A stretch of 64,000 bases of DNA, taken from contig NZ_JAJGSX010000031.1 in NCBI RefSeq assembly GCF_021245725.1, forward strand, positions 1-64,000, written 5' to 3'. Below, in pieces: positions 18,003 to 26,752 of the stretch. The translations under genes were made by a program, and so were the position numbers. Position 1 is the first letter of the stretch; each line of letters starts with the position of its first letter. This DNA comes from Pseudonocardia sp. TRM90224 (GTDB lineage: Bacteria; Actinomycetota; Actinomycetes; Mycobacteriales; Pseudonocardiaceae). Below the pieces are notes generated by a model that saw only the letters and a list, made by a program, of their open reading frames with translations, made no database searches and was not told where the DNA came from.

Positions 18003-18254
18003 CTAGGTGACGATCCTCCCGACCCGCGGCACAGCTCGAACCAGTCCGTCATCACTGAGAACGTCCAACGCCTTTGCCGCCGTCGCGAGCGTGACGCCGA
18101 ACTCCCGGGTCACCGCCCGCGTCGAAGGGAGCCGATCACCCACCTGCAACTCGCCCGCGACGATGCGCCGGCGCACCTCACCGGCGATGCGCACGTAAGG
18201 CGGTCGAAGTTCGGCGCTCCGAGCTGTGCTGATCAAACCGTTCCCCGGGCGCAC
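18003..18254 (-). CDS. Small GntR-family DNA-binding protein
   Basis: An 83-residue protein that is little more than a winged helix: VRIAGEVRRRIVAGELQVGDRLPSTRAVTREFGVTLATAAKALDVLSDDGLV (shown here in pieces: IAGEVRRRIVAGEL, GDRLPSTRAVTREFGV, ATAAKALDVLSDDGL) fits the GntR DNA-binding domain. No effector domain follows. Such short stand-alone GntR proteins are common next to actinobacterial accessory genes. The target is unknown. GTG at 18254 is the longest start; the first 15-20 residues are not part of the fold. Confidence 0.72.
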   Translation of the reverse strand: MRPGNGLISTARSAELRPPYVRIAGEVRRRIVAGELQVGDRLPSTRAVTREFGVTLATAAKALDVLSDDGLVRAVPRVGRIVT

Positions 18255-18291
18255 GGATCCTCCTGCTCACCGTCCAGGACAACCCGATCCG

Positions 18292-18681
18292 TCATGTTGT
18301 TCGCCGAACGCGGCAGCTTCCCCGGGTCCACGGTGCAGCCTCGAAGATGAGGTCCCAGCACTCGGTCCCCTCGGGCTGATCGTAGAACCGGACGGTCTGC
18401 CCGGTGCCGTTCGTGTACGACGAGATCCAGTTCAACCGGCCGTCGAGCCCGGTGTCGACCACATAGCCGGGCTCGCCCTGTTGGATCATGAGGCTCGCAG
18501 ACCACGGGCCGCCGTCCCTGTCGAAGAGGCACAGGTAGTCGCCTTCGTCGAAACACTCGTAGTTGTTCGGATCCACCGCTGCCGCTCCAGGGGGCTCGGG
18601 CTCCGCAGCCGCCACTGCCGTGCTCAGCAGAGCCTGGGCCCCGACGATCGCCAGCAACACCAGCCATTTGCAACGTCCCAC
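18292..18681 (-). CDS. Secreted protein resembling peptidase inhibitor family I36
   Basis: A 129-residue protein with a clear Sec signal (KWLVLLAIVGAQALLSTAVAAA) and a mature part with five Cys, beginning NYECFDEGDYLCLFDRDGG, which resembles the start of family I36 (SMPI-like) beta-gamma-crystallin folds. The fit is by motif appearance only. The GTG at 18681 has a GGGGGA site upstream and starts directly before the signal. It follows the monooxygenase gene on the same strand with a gap of about 140 bp. Confidence 0.7.
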   Translation of the reverse strand: MGRCKWLVLLAIVGAQALLSTAVAAAEPEPPGAAAVDPNNYECFDEGDYLCLFDRDGGPWSASLMIQQGEPGYVVDTGLDGRLNWISSYTNGTGQTVRFYDQPEGTECWDLIFEAAPWTRGSCRVRRTT

Positions 18682-18818
18682 TGCGATTCCCCCGCCCCCG
18701 TGCGCCTGCGTTCCGACGACGAACTGAAACGGATGCCCCCAACAACCCGCTTGCCTCCCGCTTTCAGGAGCAGCCCGCCCTCCGCGGGCGTGACGGCGTT
18801 GACGGTGTCGCCGTCGGC

Positions 18819-19940
18819 TCAGGTACTGGGCTGCCAGGCGACGATTTCGTCGACCGACCGCGTCAGCAGGTCGCGACCCAGGCGCGTCACCCCGGCCAGC
18901 GCGGCGTTGCGCAGCCCGACCGCGAGTGGATTCGTCACCATGATCGCCTGGCAGAGGGTGCGGGCGCGGTGCTGGACCAGGCTGGTCCGCGGCAGCCGCG
19001 CCGCCGTGTATCCGGGGAGCCCGCCCCCGGCATCGCTCATGTGGAACGCCAGCTCCACAGCGTCCTCCAGGGCCTGGCACGCGCCTTGGCCGAGGTTCGG
19101 GGTCATGGCGTGTGCCGCGTCGCCGACCAGCGCGACCCGCCCGGAGTGGAACGCCGGCAACGGTGTGCCGAGCTCGAAGACGTCGTGCCGGTGCACCGTC
19201 GCCGGGTCGAGCGTCCGCACCAGCTCCGCAACCGGCTCGCACCACCGACCGAACCGGGTGACCAGCTCGGCGGCCTCGCCGTGCACGCCGCGACGTGCGG
19301 GCTCCTCGACAGCGAGTGCGTAGCAGTGCACGACACCGTCGACCCCGGGCGCCACCCCGAACGCGCACCCCGCACCCCAGAACTCCGTCGGCCCGGCGGG
19401 TGCGCCGGACTCGGGCACGTCGAAGTCCCAGCAGGTCACGCCGACGTAGGCGACACCAGCATGCTGCGGGAAGAGGGCGGAACGCACCCGCGACCAGATC
19501 CCGTCGGCAGCGACCACGAGGTCGGCTCGCAGACCACCGTCGCTGGTCACCACCCACCCGGTCGCCGGGTCGACGGACCGCACGGCGCACCCCAGCCGCA
19601 CGGTCGCGCGAGCGAGCCGATCGGCAAGCTGTTCGATGAGCCGGGCTCGCGGGATCAGCACGATGCTGCGGCTGCGGGCCTGCGGCGGCTTCGCCAGCCA
19701 CCGGCCGCTCCGGCTGCGGACCCCGACCTCGGCCGCCGCCGCAGGATGCTCCCGAACGGCCGCACCGATCCCCAGCCGGTCCAGCGCGGTCAACGCGTTG
19801 GCCGCCAGCACGAGCCGACCGCCCGGCCCGACGAGCTGGGGACTCCGCTCACACACCGTCGTCGTCCACCCGAGGTCTTCCAGTGCCACGGCAGCGGCAA
19901 GGCCACCGATGCCACCTCCGATGATCACAGCTGAAGACAC
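18819..19940 (-). CDS. FAD-dependent monooxygenase
   Basis: A 373-residue class A flavoprotein hydroxylase: FAD fingerprint VIIGGGIGGLAAAVALEDLGW at the N-terminus, the middle DG motif LVVAADGIWSRVR, and GRVALVGDAAHAMTPNLGQGACQALEDA contacting the FAD ribose. These enzymes hydroxylate aromatic or polyketide-like substrates; the substrate here cannot be named. GTG at 19940 is supported by GGAGGTG seven bases upstream. No cofactor reductase is needed for this class. Confidence 0.88.
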   Translation of the reverse strand: MSSAVIIGGGIGGLAAAVALEDLGWTTTVCERSPQLVGPGGRLVLAANALTALDRLGIGAAVREHPAAAAEVGVRSRSGRWLAKPPQARSRSIVLIPRARLIEQLADRLARATVRLGCAVRSVDPATGWVVTSDGGLRADLVVAADGIWSRVRSALFPQHAGVAYVGVTCWDFDVPESGAPAGPTEFWGAGCAFGVAPGVDGVVHCYALAVEEPARRGVHGEAAELVTRFGRWCEPVAELVRTLDPATVHRHDVFELGTPLPAFHSGRVALVGDAAHAMTPNLGQGACQALEDAVELAFHMSDAGGGLPGYTAARLPRTSLVQHRARTLCQAIMVTNPLAVGLRNAALAGVTRLGRDLLTRSVDEIVAWQPST

Positions 19941-20218
19941 GAAACACCTCCGGGAATGAGCGAGCACGTCCGGCCCAGGAGGGTGGTGGACAACGCTGGA
20001 CGCCGACTTTCAGCCGGCTGACGGTTCGCTGCGCGGTTCGACCGCTACCGGCTGGGTCCTACCGCACGCTGCGGCAGGCCGTGTTGGCCGCGTGAAAGGC
20101 CGAAGTTGTCGGTGCCCGATCGGTAGCTCCCGACAGACGCACTCTTCAGCGACCTGGACGGCGCCAGCCGGACGACGTAGCCGTCACGCAGCGCGCGTTC
20201 TTCCTGTCCACGCCACTG

Positions 20219-20722
20219 ATGAAGCTGCCCGACTGCAAGGATCATGCTGTCCGGGTGATCCACCCCAGGCCGGGTGGCGACCGCACGCCTTCCACGACGA
20301 GGCCGGAGTACGTGATTCACGACAGCACGCGTGAGTTCACCATCAAGCAGCAGAAGGCGGGCGTCGGCTATTTCGGCCAGGTCCGCGTCCGGCTGGTCGA
20401 CGGACCGGGTCTCGTCACGTGGCAAGCGGATCCGCTCGACCACTCGTCGCTCCAACCAGGATCGTCCGACGATGACGAGTTCATCGCGGCCGCACTCGCC
20501 GGTGCAGCTGATGGGCAACGGCTCGCAGGCGAGGCGGGGGCCGACAACGCCGGATGGTCGATCGAGGTCGTGCACGTGCAGGTGAACCACACCGACATCG
20601 AGCAGTCCGCGGTTCGCGCGGCGGCAGCGCTGGCTGTCGCGAGTGCGTTCGGCGTGGGAGAGCGGACGGAGTTGAGCTTCGATGGCGGCTGGATCGCTCG
20701 CTGCAAGATCACAGAGCCGTAA
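20219..20722 (+). CDS. Hypothetical protein resembling EF-G domain IV
   Basis: A 167-residue protein. Its C-terminal half (VEVVHVQVNHTDIEQSA-like segment: EVVHVQVNHTDIEQSAVRAA) follows the beta strand and Asp/His plus alpha-helix pattern of EF-G domain IV, and the first half (FTIKQQKAGVGYFGQVRVRL) fits the preceding strands. I recall stand-alone proteins of this type in actinobacteria, without known function. No GTPase part is present. The first roughly 30 residues are doubtful; the true start may be a later GTG near 20311. Confidence 0.55.
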   Translation: MKLPDCKDHAVRVIHPRPGGDRTPSTTRPEYVIHDSTREFTIKQQKAGVGYFGQVRVRLVDGPGLVTWQADPLDHSSLQPGSSDDDEFIAAALAGAADGQRLAGEAGADNAGWSIEVVHVQVNHTDIEQSAVRAAAALAVASAFGVGERTELSFDGGWIARCKITEP

Positions 20723-20957
20723 CGGACAGGCAACAGATCGATCTCGAGCAACTGATCTTGCCGCTCGGCGCCCTCCCGACGGCCGGTCGACGTTGTCGCA
20801 CATCCGTTGCCGGCGATCCAGGATCCCGCACCGACCGTCGGGATGACCGTGCCCGCCGTCCCGATTCGACGAGCCATCGAGCCGGGCCGTGGTTGATACC
20901 CGGTCCACCATGCTGGCGAGATCCGCGGGTGTTCCGCGGCGGATCGGGGGGTTTGTC

Positions 20958-21167
20958 ATGATTACATCTGTGCAGCGGCTAGCCGACCGGATGCTGGAGG
21001 CGGCTGCCCCGCGGAGTGCGGCGGCCGCGCAGTACTGCCTTCCCACAGGAGAGACCTGCGCGTTCTGCGGCTGCTACGGCAGCAGAGCGTCCTACAAGCA
21101 GAAGTGGCTCTGCGCCGACGGCAAGACCTTTTGCAGCAACGCGTGCGAGATCACCAGGGTTTGCTGA
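20958..21167 (+). CDS. Small Cys-rich peptide with conserved leader, possible RiPP-like precursor
   Basis: A 69-residue peptide in two parts. The N-terminal 24 residues (MITSVQRLADRMLEAAAPRS, then AAAA) contain no Cys; the rest holds eight Cys (27, 34, 37, 39, 52, 59, 63, 69) in patterns such as CAFCGC and CSNAC and ends in Cys. The gene at 48529-48726 encodes a peptide with the same leader pattern (M-I-x2-V ... D-x2-L-x4-P-R-x2-A-x-A) and a different Cys-rich tail. No modification enzyme or transporter is adjacent. The leader/tail contrast suggests a precursor, but zinc or disulfide folding is equally possible. It ends 7 bp before the stop of the opposite-strand nuclease gene. Confidence 0.65.
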   Translation: MITSVQRLADRMLEAAAPRSAAAAQYCLPTGETCAFCGCYGSRASYKQKWLCADGKTFCSNACEITRVC

Positions 21168-21174
21168 CCGGGAA

Positions 21175-23093
21175 TCAGCGGCCCGTGACTCCGAGGTACT
21201 GGTGCAACCACTGGCGTAGCTGCTGCCCGTCGACGAGGTCGAGCGGTTTGTCCCGGGCGATCCGGTACGACTCGGGCCCGAACCCGGAGGTCGTGACGAG
21301 GATTCCTTTGATTGCACCCTGATCGCCCACGACGCTGTCGAGAGCACGGACGTGGTCGGGACCGACGGTGCTGCGGTAGCGCTTGGCGGAAATGACGATC
21401 CGACCCCCGGCGAGGGTGTCGCGGGATTCGACGTAGACGTCCACGCCGTGGTCGTGACTTCGGGGTGTGCGGTAGGCGGTGTAGCCCATCGCTTGGGCGA
21501 GCTCGGTGATGAGTCCTTCGAACTCGTACGGGTCGATCGTAGCCAGATCGATCCCACGCCCGGCAGGTGTGGCGCCGGTGGACGTGGCGATGGGTGATAC
21601 GCGGCCGGCCTCGTCGACAGTCCCGCGAAGCTGCGCAGGCACGCGGGCGGATCAACGGCGCGCAGGTCGACCTGGGCGAGGTGCTCGGCGCTGGTGACGA
21701 GCGTGGCCCGGCAGATCCGGTCGGGACGACCGGTGGCCGGGTCGATGACGGACTCCCATCCGTTGACGACCAGGGGAAGCGTCGGGGGGAGCCCCGCTGC
21801 CGAGGTTGCCGTGGCGGCGGCATGGGCGTGGGCCAGCAGTGCCGCGCTGAACAGGATGTTCGCCAGGCGAGACTGCTCCTTCGGCTTCGCGGGGTGGAAG
21901 CGGATGGTGTCGTCGCCGGGCGTGTAGACAGCGCGGGAGTGCGAGGGGACGACCGTCGTGCGGTTGGGGAACCGCACGTCGACGACGACATTGCCCGCAT
22001 CCGGGGCGACGCTGATGTCCTCCGGGTGCCCGAAGCTCGGCTGCAGGTCCATGGCATGCAGGCCGAGCCACAGCCAGGCGTGCAGGGCGTCACGATCGGC
22101 GCGTGCGGATGCCGCGCGGTGCAGCTGCTGCAGCGCGCCGGCGAGATGACTGGACGGCGGCGCGGGCGGGCCGGCCGGCTGAGCGCGGCGGAAGAGCCGG
22201 ACACGTGGCTGACGGAACGGCGCAGCGGATGCGTCGATCAGGTCGAGCAGCGCCGGGATGCTGAGATCGGGGTAGGGCAACACGTACAGGAGCTGCTCCA
22301 CGCGCTGGGTCTGCATGGCGATGTCGACGGCGACCTGAGCCGCCTCGGCGCGTCGCCTGGCGCGGTAGGCGCTCAGCTGCTGCGGCGGAGGCGTCGCTCG
22401 ACGTGCGTTGAGGTTGGCGAGCCAGGTCTGGAGCCGCGGCGGTGGTGTGGCGCCGGCCCGCCGGGCGGCTGCGCCCGCGCGCACACGATCGACGATCTCG
22501 CGGGTCTGCGGGGGCGCGCCGCTCGCCGCCGCTGCGCCGTCCGCGGGCCGGGCAGGCGGCGCAGGAGGGGGCGGCGCAGGAGGGGGCGGGGCCGGCGCGT
22601 CGTCCTCGGTCTCGACGCCGAAGACGGCGATGAGTCCCGCCAGGTCGTCGAAGCCTTGGGAGATCGCCCGGACCTTCCAGTTGCCGTTGCGGCGGTATAT
22701 CTCGGCGGCGATCACGCATCTCTCGGTGGTCAGTCCGGTGAAGGTATGAGTGACGGCCGGATCGGCGGCGACCGTGATGTGCCCGGCGCCGTGATCGGCG
22801 ACCGAGCCGGGAACGCCGTCGTCCAGCGAGGCCGCGATGACGATCGCGTCGACCGCCGCCGGAACCTCGTCGAGGTTGACCTCGATCTCGACGGCCGAGA
22901 GGCGGCGGGTGCTGCCGCAACGGGAACGTTCCTGGTTGAAGAAGACGAAGTCCTCGTCCGAGCGGGTTCTGCGTTGATCGTCGACGAGAAGAGCGCAGAT
23001 GTCGATCTGGCCGGGCGCCAAGTGCGTGCGCAGGGTCGATCGGACGAGCGGGCCGACGATCGTTGCGTTCCCGCCCTTGGGTAGCTCGACCAC
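21175..23093 (-). CDS. TerD-domain protein with C-terminal Mrr-type nuclease, frameshifted
   Basis: The GTG at 23093 (GAAGGGG upstream) begins MVELPKGGNATIVG, a TerD-like calcium-binding/stress domain to about residue 190. A Pro/Ala linker and a long middle part ending in VDPPACLRSF follow. At about 21620-21650 the frame changes by -1, and the coherent continuation to 21175 is an Mrr-like nuclease: DPYEFEGLITELAQAMGY, HGVDVYVES and GRIVISAKRYRS supply the Asp and Lys of the PD-(D/E)xK site, ending in KGILVTTSGFGPESYRIA. Actinobacterial proteins with this order exist. The first frame stays open to 20979 but reads unlike protein. The shift is either a real mutation or a sequence error; no slippery heptamer is evident. 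Confidence 0.7.
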
Positions 23094-23308
23094 GATGCCC
23101 CTTCGCCCGCTGCCGACCGTGCAACGGGTGTTTCGTCGAGACCCCGGCCGCCGTTTCACTTCTGGGCGTCGATCCCCGATGCACACCTTCACCGCCTGCA
23201 CAATCCCTGCGTGGACACAACACACGGTGGGATGTCGCAGCCCTTCACAGCCGCGCGGATGGGACGAACAGTGCATCCTTGCCAGGAACCTTGGGAAGAG
23301 GACTGCTC

Positions 23309-24397
23309 GTGAAGACATCCATCGCCGGACCGGACAGGTCACGGATCAGGCCTGTGTCGCCGGTGGTCGCGGCATTGCTCGCCGTCGTGCTCACGACGGC
23401 CTGCGGCACCCCGCTACTGCCATCACCTGTCTCCACCGGCGGGACGCAGGCGCGGTCGGAGAATCTGGAAGGGCTGGCCGCCGACGTGACTCTCGACGGC
23501 GCGATGGCCCACCTGCAGGCCCTGCAGAAGATCGCCGACGCCAACGGCGGCAACCGCGCTGCCGGCACCCGCGGCTACGACGCCAGCGTCGAGTACGTCC
23601 TCGGCACCCTGCGCGGCGCCGGCTTCGATGCCGGCACCTCCACGTACGAGCCACGGGGCGGGCACGGCAACCGCAACGACGACGATGACGAGGCACCCGA
23701 GGTCGGCACGAACGTGATCGCCGAGACCCGCACCGGCGACGCGGGCAGCGTCATCATGATCGGCGCTCACCTGGACTCCGTCCCCGAAGGCCCTGGCATC
23801 GTCGACGACGGCTCCGGCGTGGCCGCCCTCCTGGAGATCGCGGCCCGCCTCGGCAACAGCCCGGACATCCGCAACAAGGTCCGCTTCGCCTTCTTCGGCC
23901 ACGAGGAAGCCGGCGCGCGAGGCTCACGCGGCTACGTCGACGGCCTCCCCGGCGACGAGGTCAAGAAGATCAAGATGTACCTCAACGTCGACATGATCGC
24001 CTCCCCCAACGGCGGCTACATCGTCCAAGGCGGAAAAGGCGGCGACGAAGAGGAAACCGGTCCACCCGGATCCGCCACCATTGCGCAGGTCCTCGTCAAC
24101 CAGCTCATCGCAACCGGAGTGAGCAACCCCGAGATCACCGAATTCGTCGGCGACGACGAAACCGCGTTCATCGAAGCCGGCATCCCCGTCGGCGGTGCCG
24201 AGAACGGCGACGCCAAGAAGAAGACCGCACAACAAGCCGCCGCTTGGGGCGGCCAGGCCGGGGAGGTCTACGACCCCTGCTACCACCAGGCCTGCGACAA
24301 CATCACCAACGTCAACCAGGAAGTGCTCAACCACTACCTGCCCGCACTCGCCGGCACCTTGCACCACTTCGCCACAACCACCGACGCACTGCGCTGA
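23309..24397 (+). CDS. Secreted M28 family zinc aminopeptidase (lipoprotein)
   Basis: A 362-residue protein with a lipoprotein signal (AALLAVVLTTAC, lipid Cys 32) and a zinc exopeptidase domain like the Streptomyces griseus aminopeptidase. Metal and catalytic residues are visible in order: GAHLDSVPEG, VDDGSGVAALLEIA, FFGHEEAGARGSRGY, LNVDMI and the final YHQACDNI. It should release N-terminal residues from peptides outside the cell. GTG at 23309 has a GGAAGAGG site. It is divergent from the TerD-Mrr gene. Confidence 0.9.
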   Translation: MKTSIAGPDRSRIRPVSPVVAALLAVVLTTACGTPLLPSPVSTGGTQARSENLEGLAADVTLDGAMAHLQALQKIADANGGNRAAGTRGYDASVEYVLGTLRGAGFDAGTSTYEPRGGHGNRNDDDDEAPEVGTNVIAETRTGDAGSVIMIGAHLDSVPEGPGIVDDGSGVAALLEIAARLGNSPDIRNKVRFAFFGHEEAGARGSRGYVDGLPGDEVKKIKMYLNVDMIASPNGGYIVQGGKGGDEEETGPPGSATIAQVLVNQLIATGVSNPEITEFVGDDETAFIEAGIPVGGAENGDAKKKTAQQAAAWGGQAGEVYDPCYHQACDNITNVNQEVLNHYLPALAGTLHHFATTTDALR

Positions 24398-24453
24398 TCA
24401 CCGGCGCGCTGGGCTGATCACCGGCGCGCTGGGCTGATCACCAGCTCACTGCG
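24394..24453. repeat. Three tandem 20-bp repeats at the peptidase stop codon
   Basis: CTGATCACCGGCGCGCTGGG occurs twice in tandem from 24394 and a third, diverged copy (CTGATCACCAGCTCACTGCG) ends at 24453. The peptidase stop codon lies in the first copy and the end of the opposite-strand gene in the third, so the repeats fill the convergent junction. Confidence 0.75.
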
Positions 24454-24883
24454 CTCCGTCGAGATCAGGGTCGAATTCGGGGTCGACGACCACGATCCCG
24501 ACCGGGTTCGTCGGCGGATCCATCTCGCTGAGATCGTCGAGGTCGACGATGTCCGCGTGGAAGCGGCGGTGGATGTAGATCTTCTGATCCTCGACGATCG
24601 AGCGCCCCCACCTGCCCGACAGCGGCCCGAACCGGACCGATCGCGGCAACGTACCGGCAATTCCGAGCGCCGTCGGCGGCCGCGACCGCGACGCGAAGAG
24701 CAATACGTGCGCGTGGGCCGTGGATACGACGATGTACTGCCGAACCCCCGCCCAACCGATCCACCGGACAATCGGGTACAGAAATGGCGGAAGTCCGGCC
24801 CGCGCAATGAAGACACCTTGGATGTCGTGGCCGCCCGGGACGAAGTCCCCCGCCTCCGTGCGAAGCCGGTCCCGAAGATCCAC
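24446..24883 (-). CDS. Hypothetical protein with PH-like fold character
   Basis: A 145-residue protein starting MDLRDRLRTEAGDFVPGG. A hydrophobic, strand-rich middle (GLPPFLYPIVRWIGWAG, RQYIVVSTAHAHVLLFA) followed by TLPRSVRFGPLSGRW and an acidic tail resembles actinobacterial proteins with a PH-like domain of unknown role. The GTG at 24883 is chosen over an upstream ATG at 24958 because AAGGGAG stands six bases before it. It converges on the M28 gene. Confidence 0.65.
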   Translation of the reverse strand: MDLRDRLRTEAGDFVPGGHDIQGVFIARAGLPPFLYPIVRWIGWAGVRQYIVVSTAHAHVLLFASRSRPPTALGIAGTLPRSVRFGPLSGRWGRSIVEDQKIYIHRRFHADIVDLDDLSEMDPPTNPVGIVVVDPEFDPDLDGAQ

Positions 24884-25069
24884 AGCGTCTCCCTTCCCGA
24901 TCCGGACGCACGGTAAGGCAGACTGTCGATCTCCCGTGACGGCGCACGCACAGTACATCTGCGACGCCGCGATATGAAGGTCCCGAGTGGCAGGTCAGCG
25001 CCACGTCGAACCGCATTCACCACGAACCGGACATAACTCCTCGATCAAAGGATCATGAATCGGTACCGG

Positions 25070-26278
25070 TCATGTCGAATCGAGTCTCGGCACGACGACC
25101 TCTTTGACGACCAGCAGGATCGCCGCGGCGACGGGCACGGCGACGATGGCGCCGATGATGCCGAGCAGCACACCGCCCAGCAGGAGCGCGACGATCGTGA
25201 GCAGCGCCGGCACCTTGACGGCCCGGCCCACGATCCGCGGGACGAGCACGTAGTCCTCGATGATCCGGTAGACCACGAAGAAGACCGCCGTCGCCAGCCC
25301 CGCCGCGGTCGACTCGGCCAGCGCGACGAAGGTGACGACGATCCCCGCGAGCGAGGTGCCGACCACCGGGACGACGTCGAGCAACGTGACCATGATCGCC
25401 AGCAGCAGTGAGTACGGAATCCCCCACGCCAGCATCCAGACCAGCGACGACGCACCGGCGATCAACGCACAAACCATTATGCCCAGCACATAGGCGCCGA
25501 CCTTCGCGAACACCTCGTCGGAGATCAGGATGAAGCGGGGCCGCCGGGAGTTCGGGACGGCCCGGTGCAGCCCGCGGCGGATGCGCGGGAAGTCGCCGAG
25601 GAAGTAGGCGAACAGCACGATCACGATCAGCATGCTGGAGAGCACGTCGAGCACGATCGCGCCGGCGCCGAGGAGCCCGTTGAACACCTCCAGCGCCCCG
25701 CCCCCGGCGAGCTGGGTGAGGCTCTCGGTGATGTGGAAGCGGGCGTCGAGGTCGGTGTAGACCGTGTTGGACGCCTGGAGGTCCTGCAGGTAGGCCGGCA
25801 CCTGCGTGACGAACGTCGTCGCCTGGGTCACCAGCTGCGGGATGGCGACGGCGAGGAACCCGCCGAACGCCCCCAGCAGCGCCAGCACCACGACCGAAAC
25901 CGCGGCCCAGCGCGGCAGCCGTCGTCGCACGAGCCACTCGACGGCGGGTTCGAGCCCGATCGCGATGAACAGGGCCAGCCCGATCAGGACCAGGACGTCG
26001 CGCGCGACGATGATCAACTCGACCATCAGCGCGGTGACGGCGACGCCCGCGGCGCCCGCCATCCCGATGACGAACGGGGAGCGCCGGTTGAGCGGCCGAC
26101 CCGGCGTGCCCAGCGGTGCGGAGTCCGAGCGCAGCGCGGCGGCCCGCTCCTCGGCGTCGTCGACGTCTTCGACACGGTCGGGCCGGGTGAGCGGGGCCGG
26201 CTCTTCGGACGGAACAGGCAATGCGGACCTCGTAGCTGCGAAAAGCGGGAGTGGACGTTGCCGTCCATGCTCGTCCAT
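25070..26278 (-). CDS. AI-2E family transporter
   Basis: A 402-residue membrane protein of the PF01594 (UPF0118/AI-2E) superfamily. After a charged cytoplasmic N-terminus of about 65 residues, paired helices (about 68-115), a large extracytoplasmic segment, and a C-terminal helix bundle are visible. The bundle contains the characteristic LLDVVPVVGTSLAGI, EDYVLVPRIVGRAVKV and GIIGAIVAVPVAA motifs. Members move small molecules or ions; the autoinducer name should not be taken as function. ATG at 26278 has no good ribosome site, so the start could be internal. Confidence 0.85.
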   Translation of the reverse strand: MDEHGRQRPLPLFAATRSALPVPSEEPAPLTRPDRVEDVDDAEERAAALRSDSAPLGTPGRPLNRRSPFVIGMAGAAGVAVTALMVELIIVARDVLVLIGLALFIAIGLEPAVEWLVRRRLPRWAAVSVVVLALLGAFGGFLAVAIPQLVTQATTFVTQVPAYLQDLQASNTVYTDLDARFHITESLTQLAGGGALEVFNGLLGAGAIVLDVLSSMLIVIVLFAYFLGDFPRIRRGLHRAVPNSRRPRFILISDEVFAKVGAYVLGIMVCALIAGASSLVWMLAWGIPYSLLLAIMVTLLDVVPVVGTSLAGIVVTFVALAESTAAGLATAVFFVVYRIIEDYVLVPRIVGRAVKVPALLTIVALLLGGVLLGIIGAIVAVPVAAAILLVVKEVVVPRLDST

Positions 26279-26337
26279 GTGTTGCGCCGGACGCGATCCG
26301 GCGCCGGGTCCGCTCCTCTCCGCTGCGCCGCCCGCGC

Positions 26338-26691
26338 TCAGGTGGCGAGCTCGCCTGCCCTGAGTTCACCTGCGCTGAGTTCACCTGCGCCGAGTTCACC
26401 TGCGCCGAGTTCACCTGCGCCGAGTTCGCCCAGATCGAGTCCGCCCAGGTCGTCCGTAGCGAGCTCGGCGATGTCCTGGCCGGTGACCCACTGCTCGTGC
26501 TCCACGGAATCGCACTGCGGTCCGAGGTAGGCGGGGCAGGGGCTGGTCGGGGGGAGCTGGTCGACGACGGCGACGCCGTCGATCTCCGGTGGGTCGACCT
26601 CGGGTGAAAGTGCGTCCGAGCCGGCCGCGCCTGCCGGTGCCGAGACGAGCAGCGCGGCGAGGACCACCGGTGGGGTCAGGGGGAGCTGCAT
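26338..26691 (-). CDS. Secreted protein with C-terminal GAGEL pentapeptide repeats
   Basis: A 117-residue protein with a signal peptide (MQLPLTPPVVLAALLVSAPAGA) and a short acidic mature region with one Cys pair (SPCPAYLGPQCDS). Its C-terminus is a run of five-residue units (LGELGAGELGAGELGAGEL, then SAGEL, RAGEL). The units come from a 15-bp tandem DNA repeat at about 26345-26425, which should be prone to copy-number change. I do not recognise the family; the repeat has the i to i+5 spacing of a pentapeptide-repeat helix but lacks its usual aromatic core. Confidence 0.6.
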   Translation of the reverse strand: MQLPLTPPVVLAALLVSAPAGAAGSDALSPEVDPPEIDGVAVVDQLPPTSPCPAYLGPQCDSVEHEQWVTGQDIAELATDDLGGLDLGELGAGELGAGELGAGELSAGELRAGELAT

Positions 26692-26752
26692 GATTCGGCG
26701 TACCCGGTGCACCGATCCGTACACGCGGTCGGCCGGATTTCGTCCGTCCGGG

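Noticed and set aside
20979..21640. Continuation of the TerD frame to 20979
   Set aside because: Past about 21640 it turns into Ser/Thr/Arg low-complexity sequence, while the other frame gives a coherent Mrr nuclease.
24394..24453. Possible CRISPR-like direct repeats
   Set aside because: The 20-bp units are contiguous without spacers and only three in number; a simple tandem repeat.
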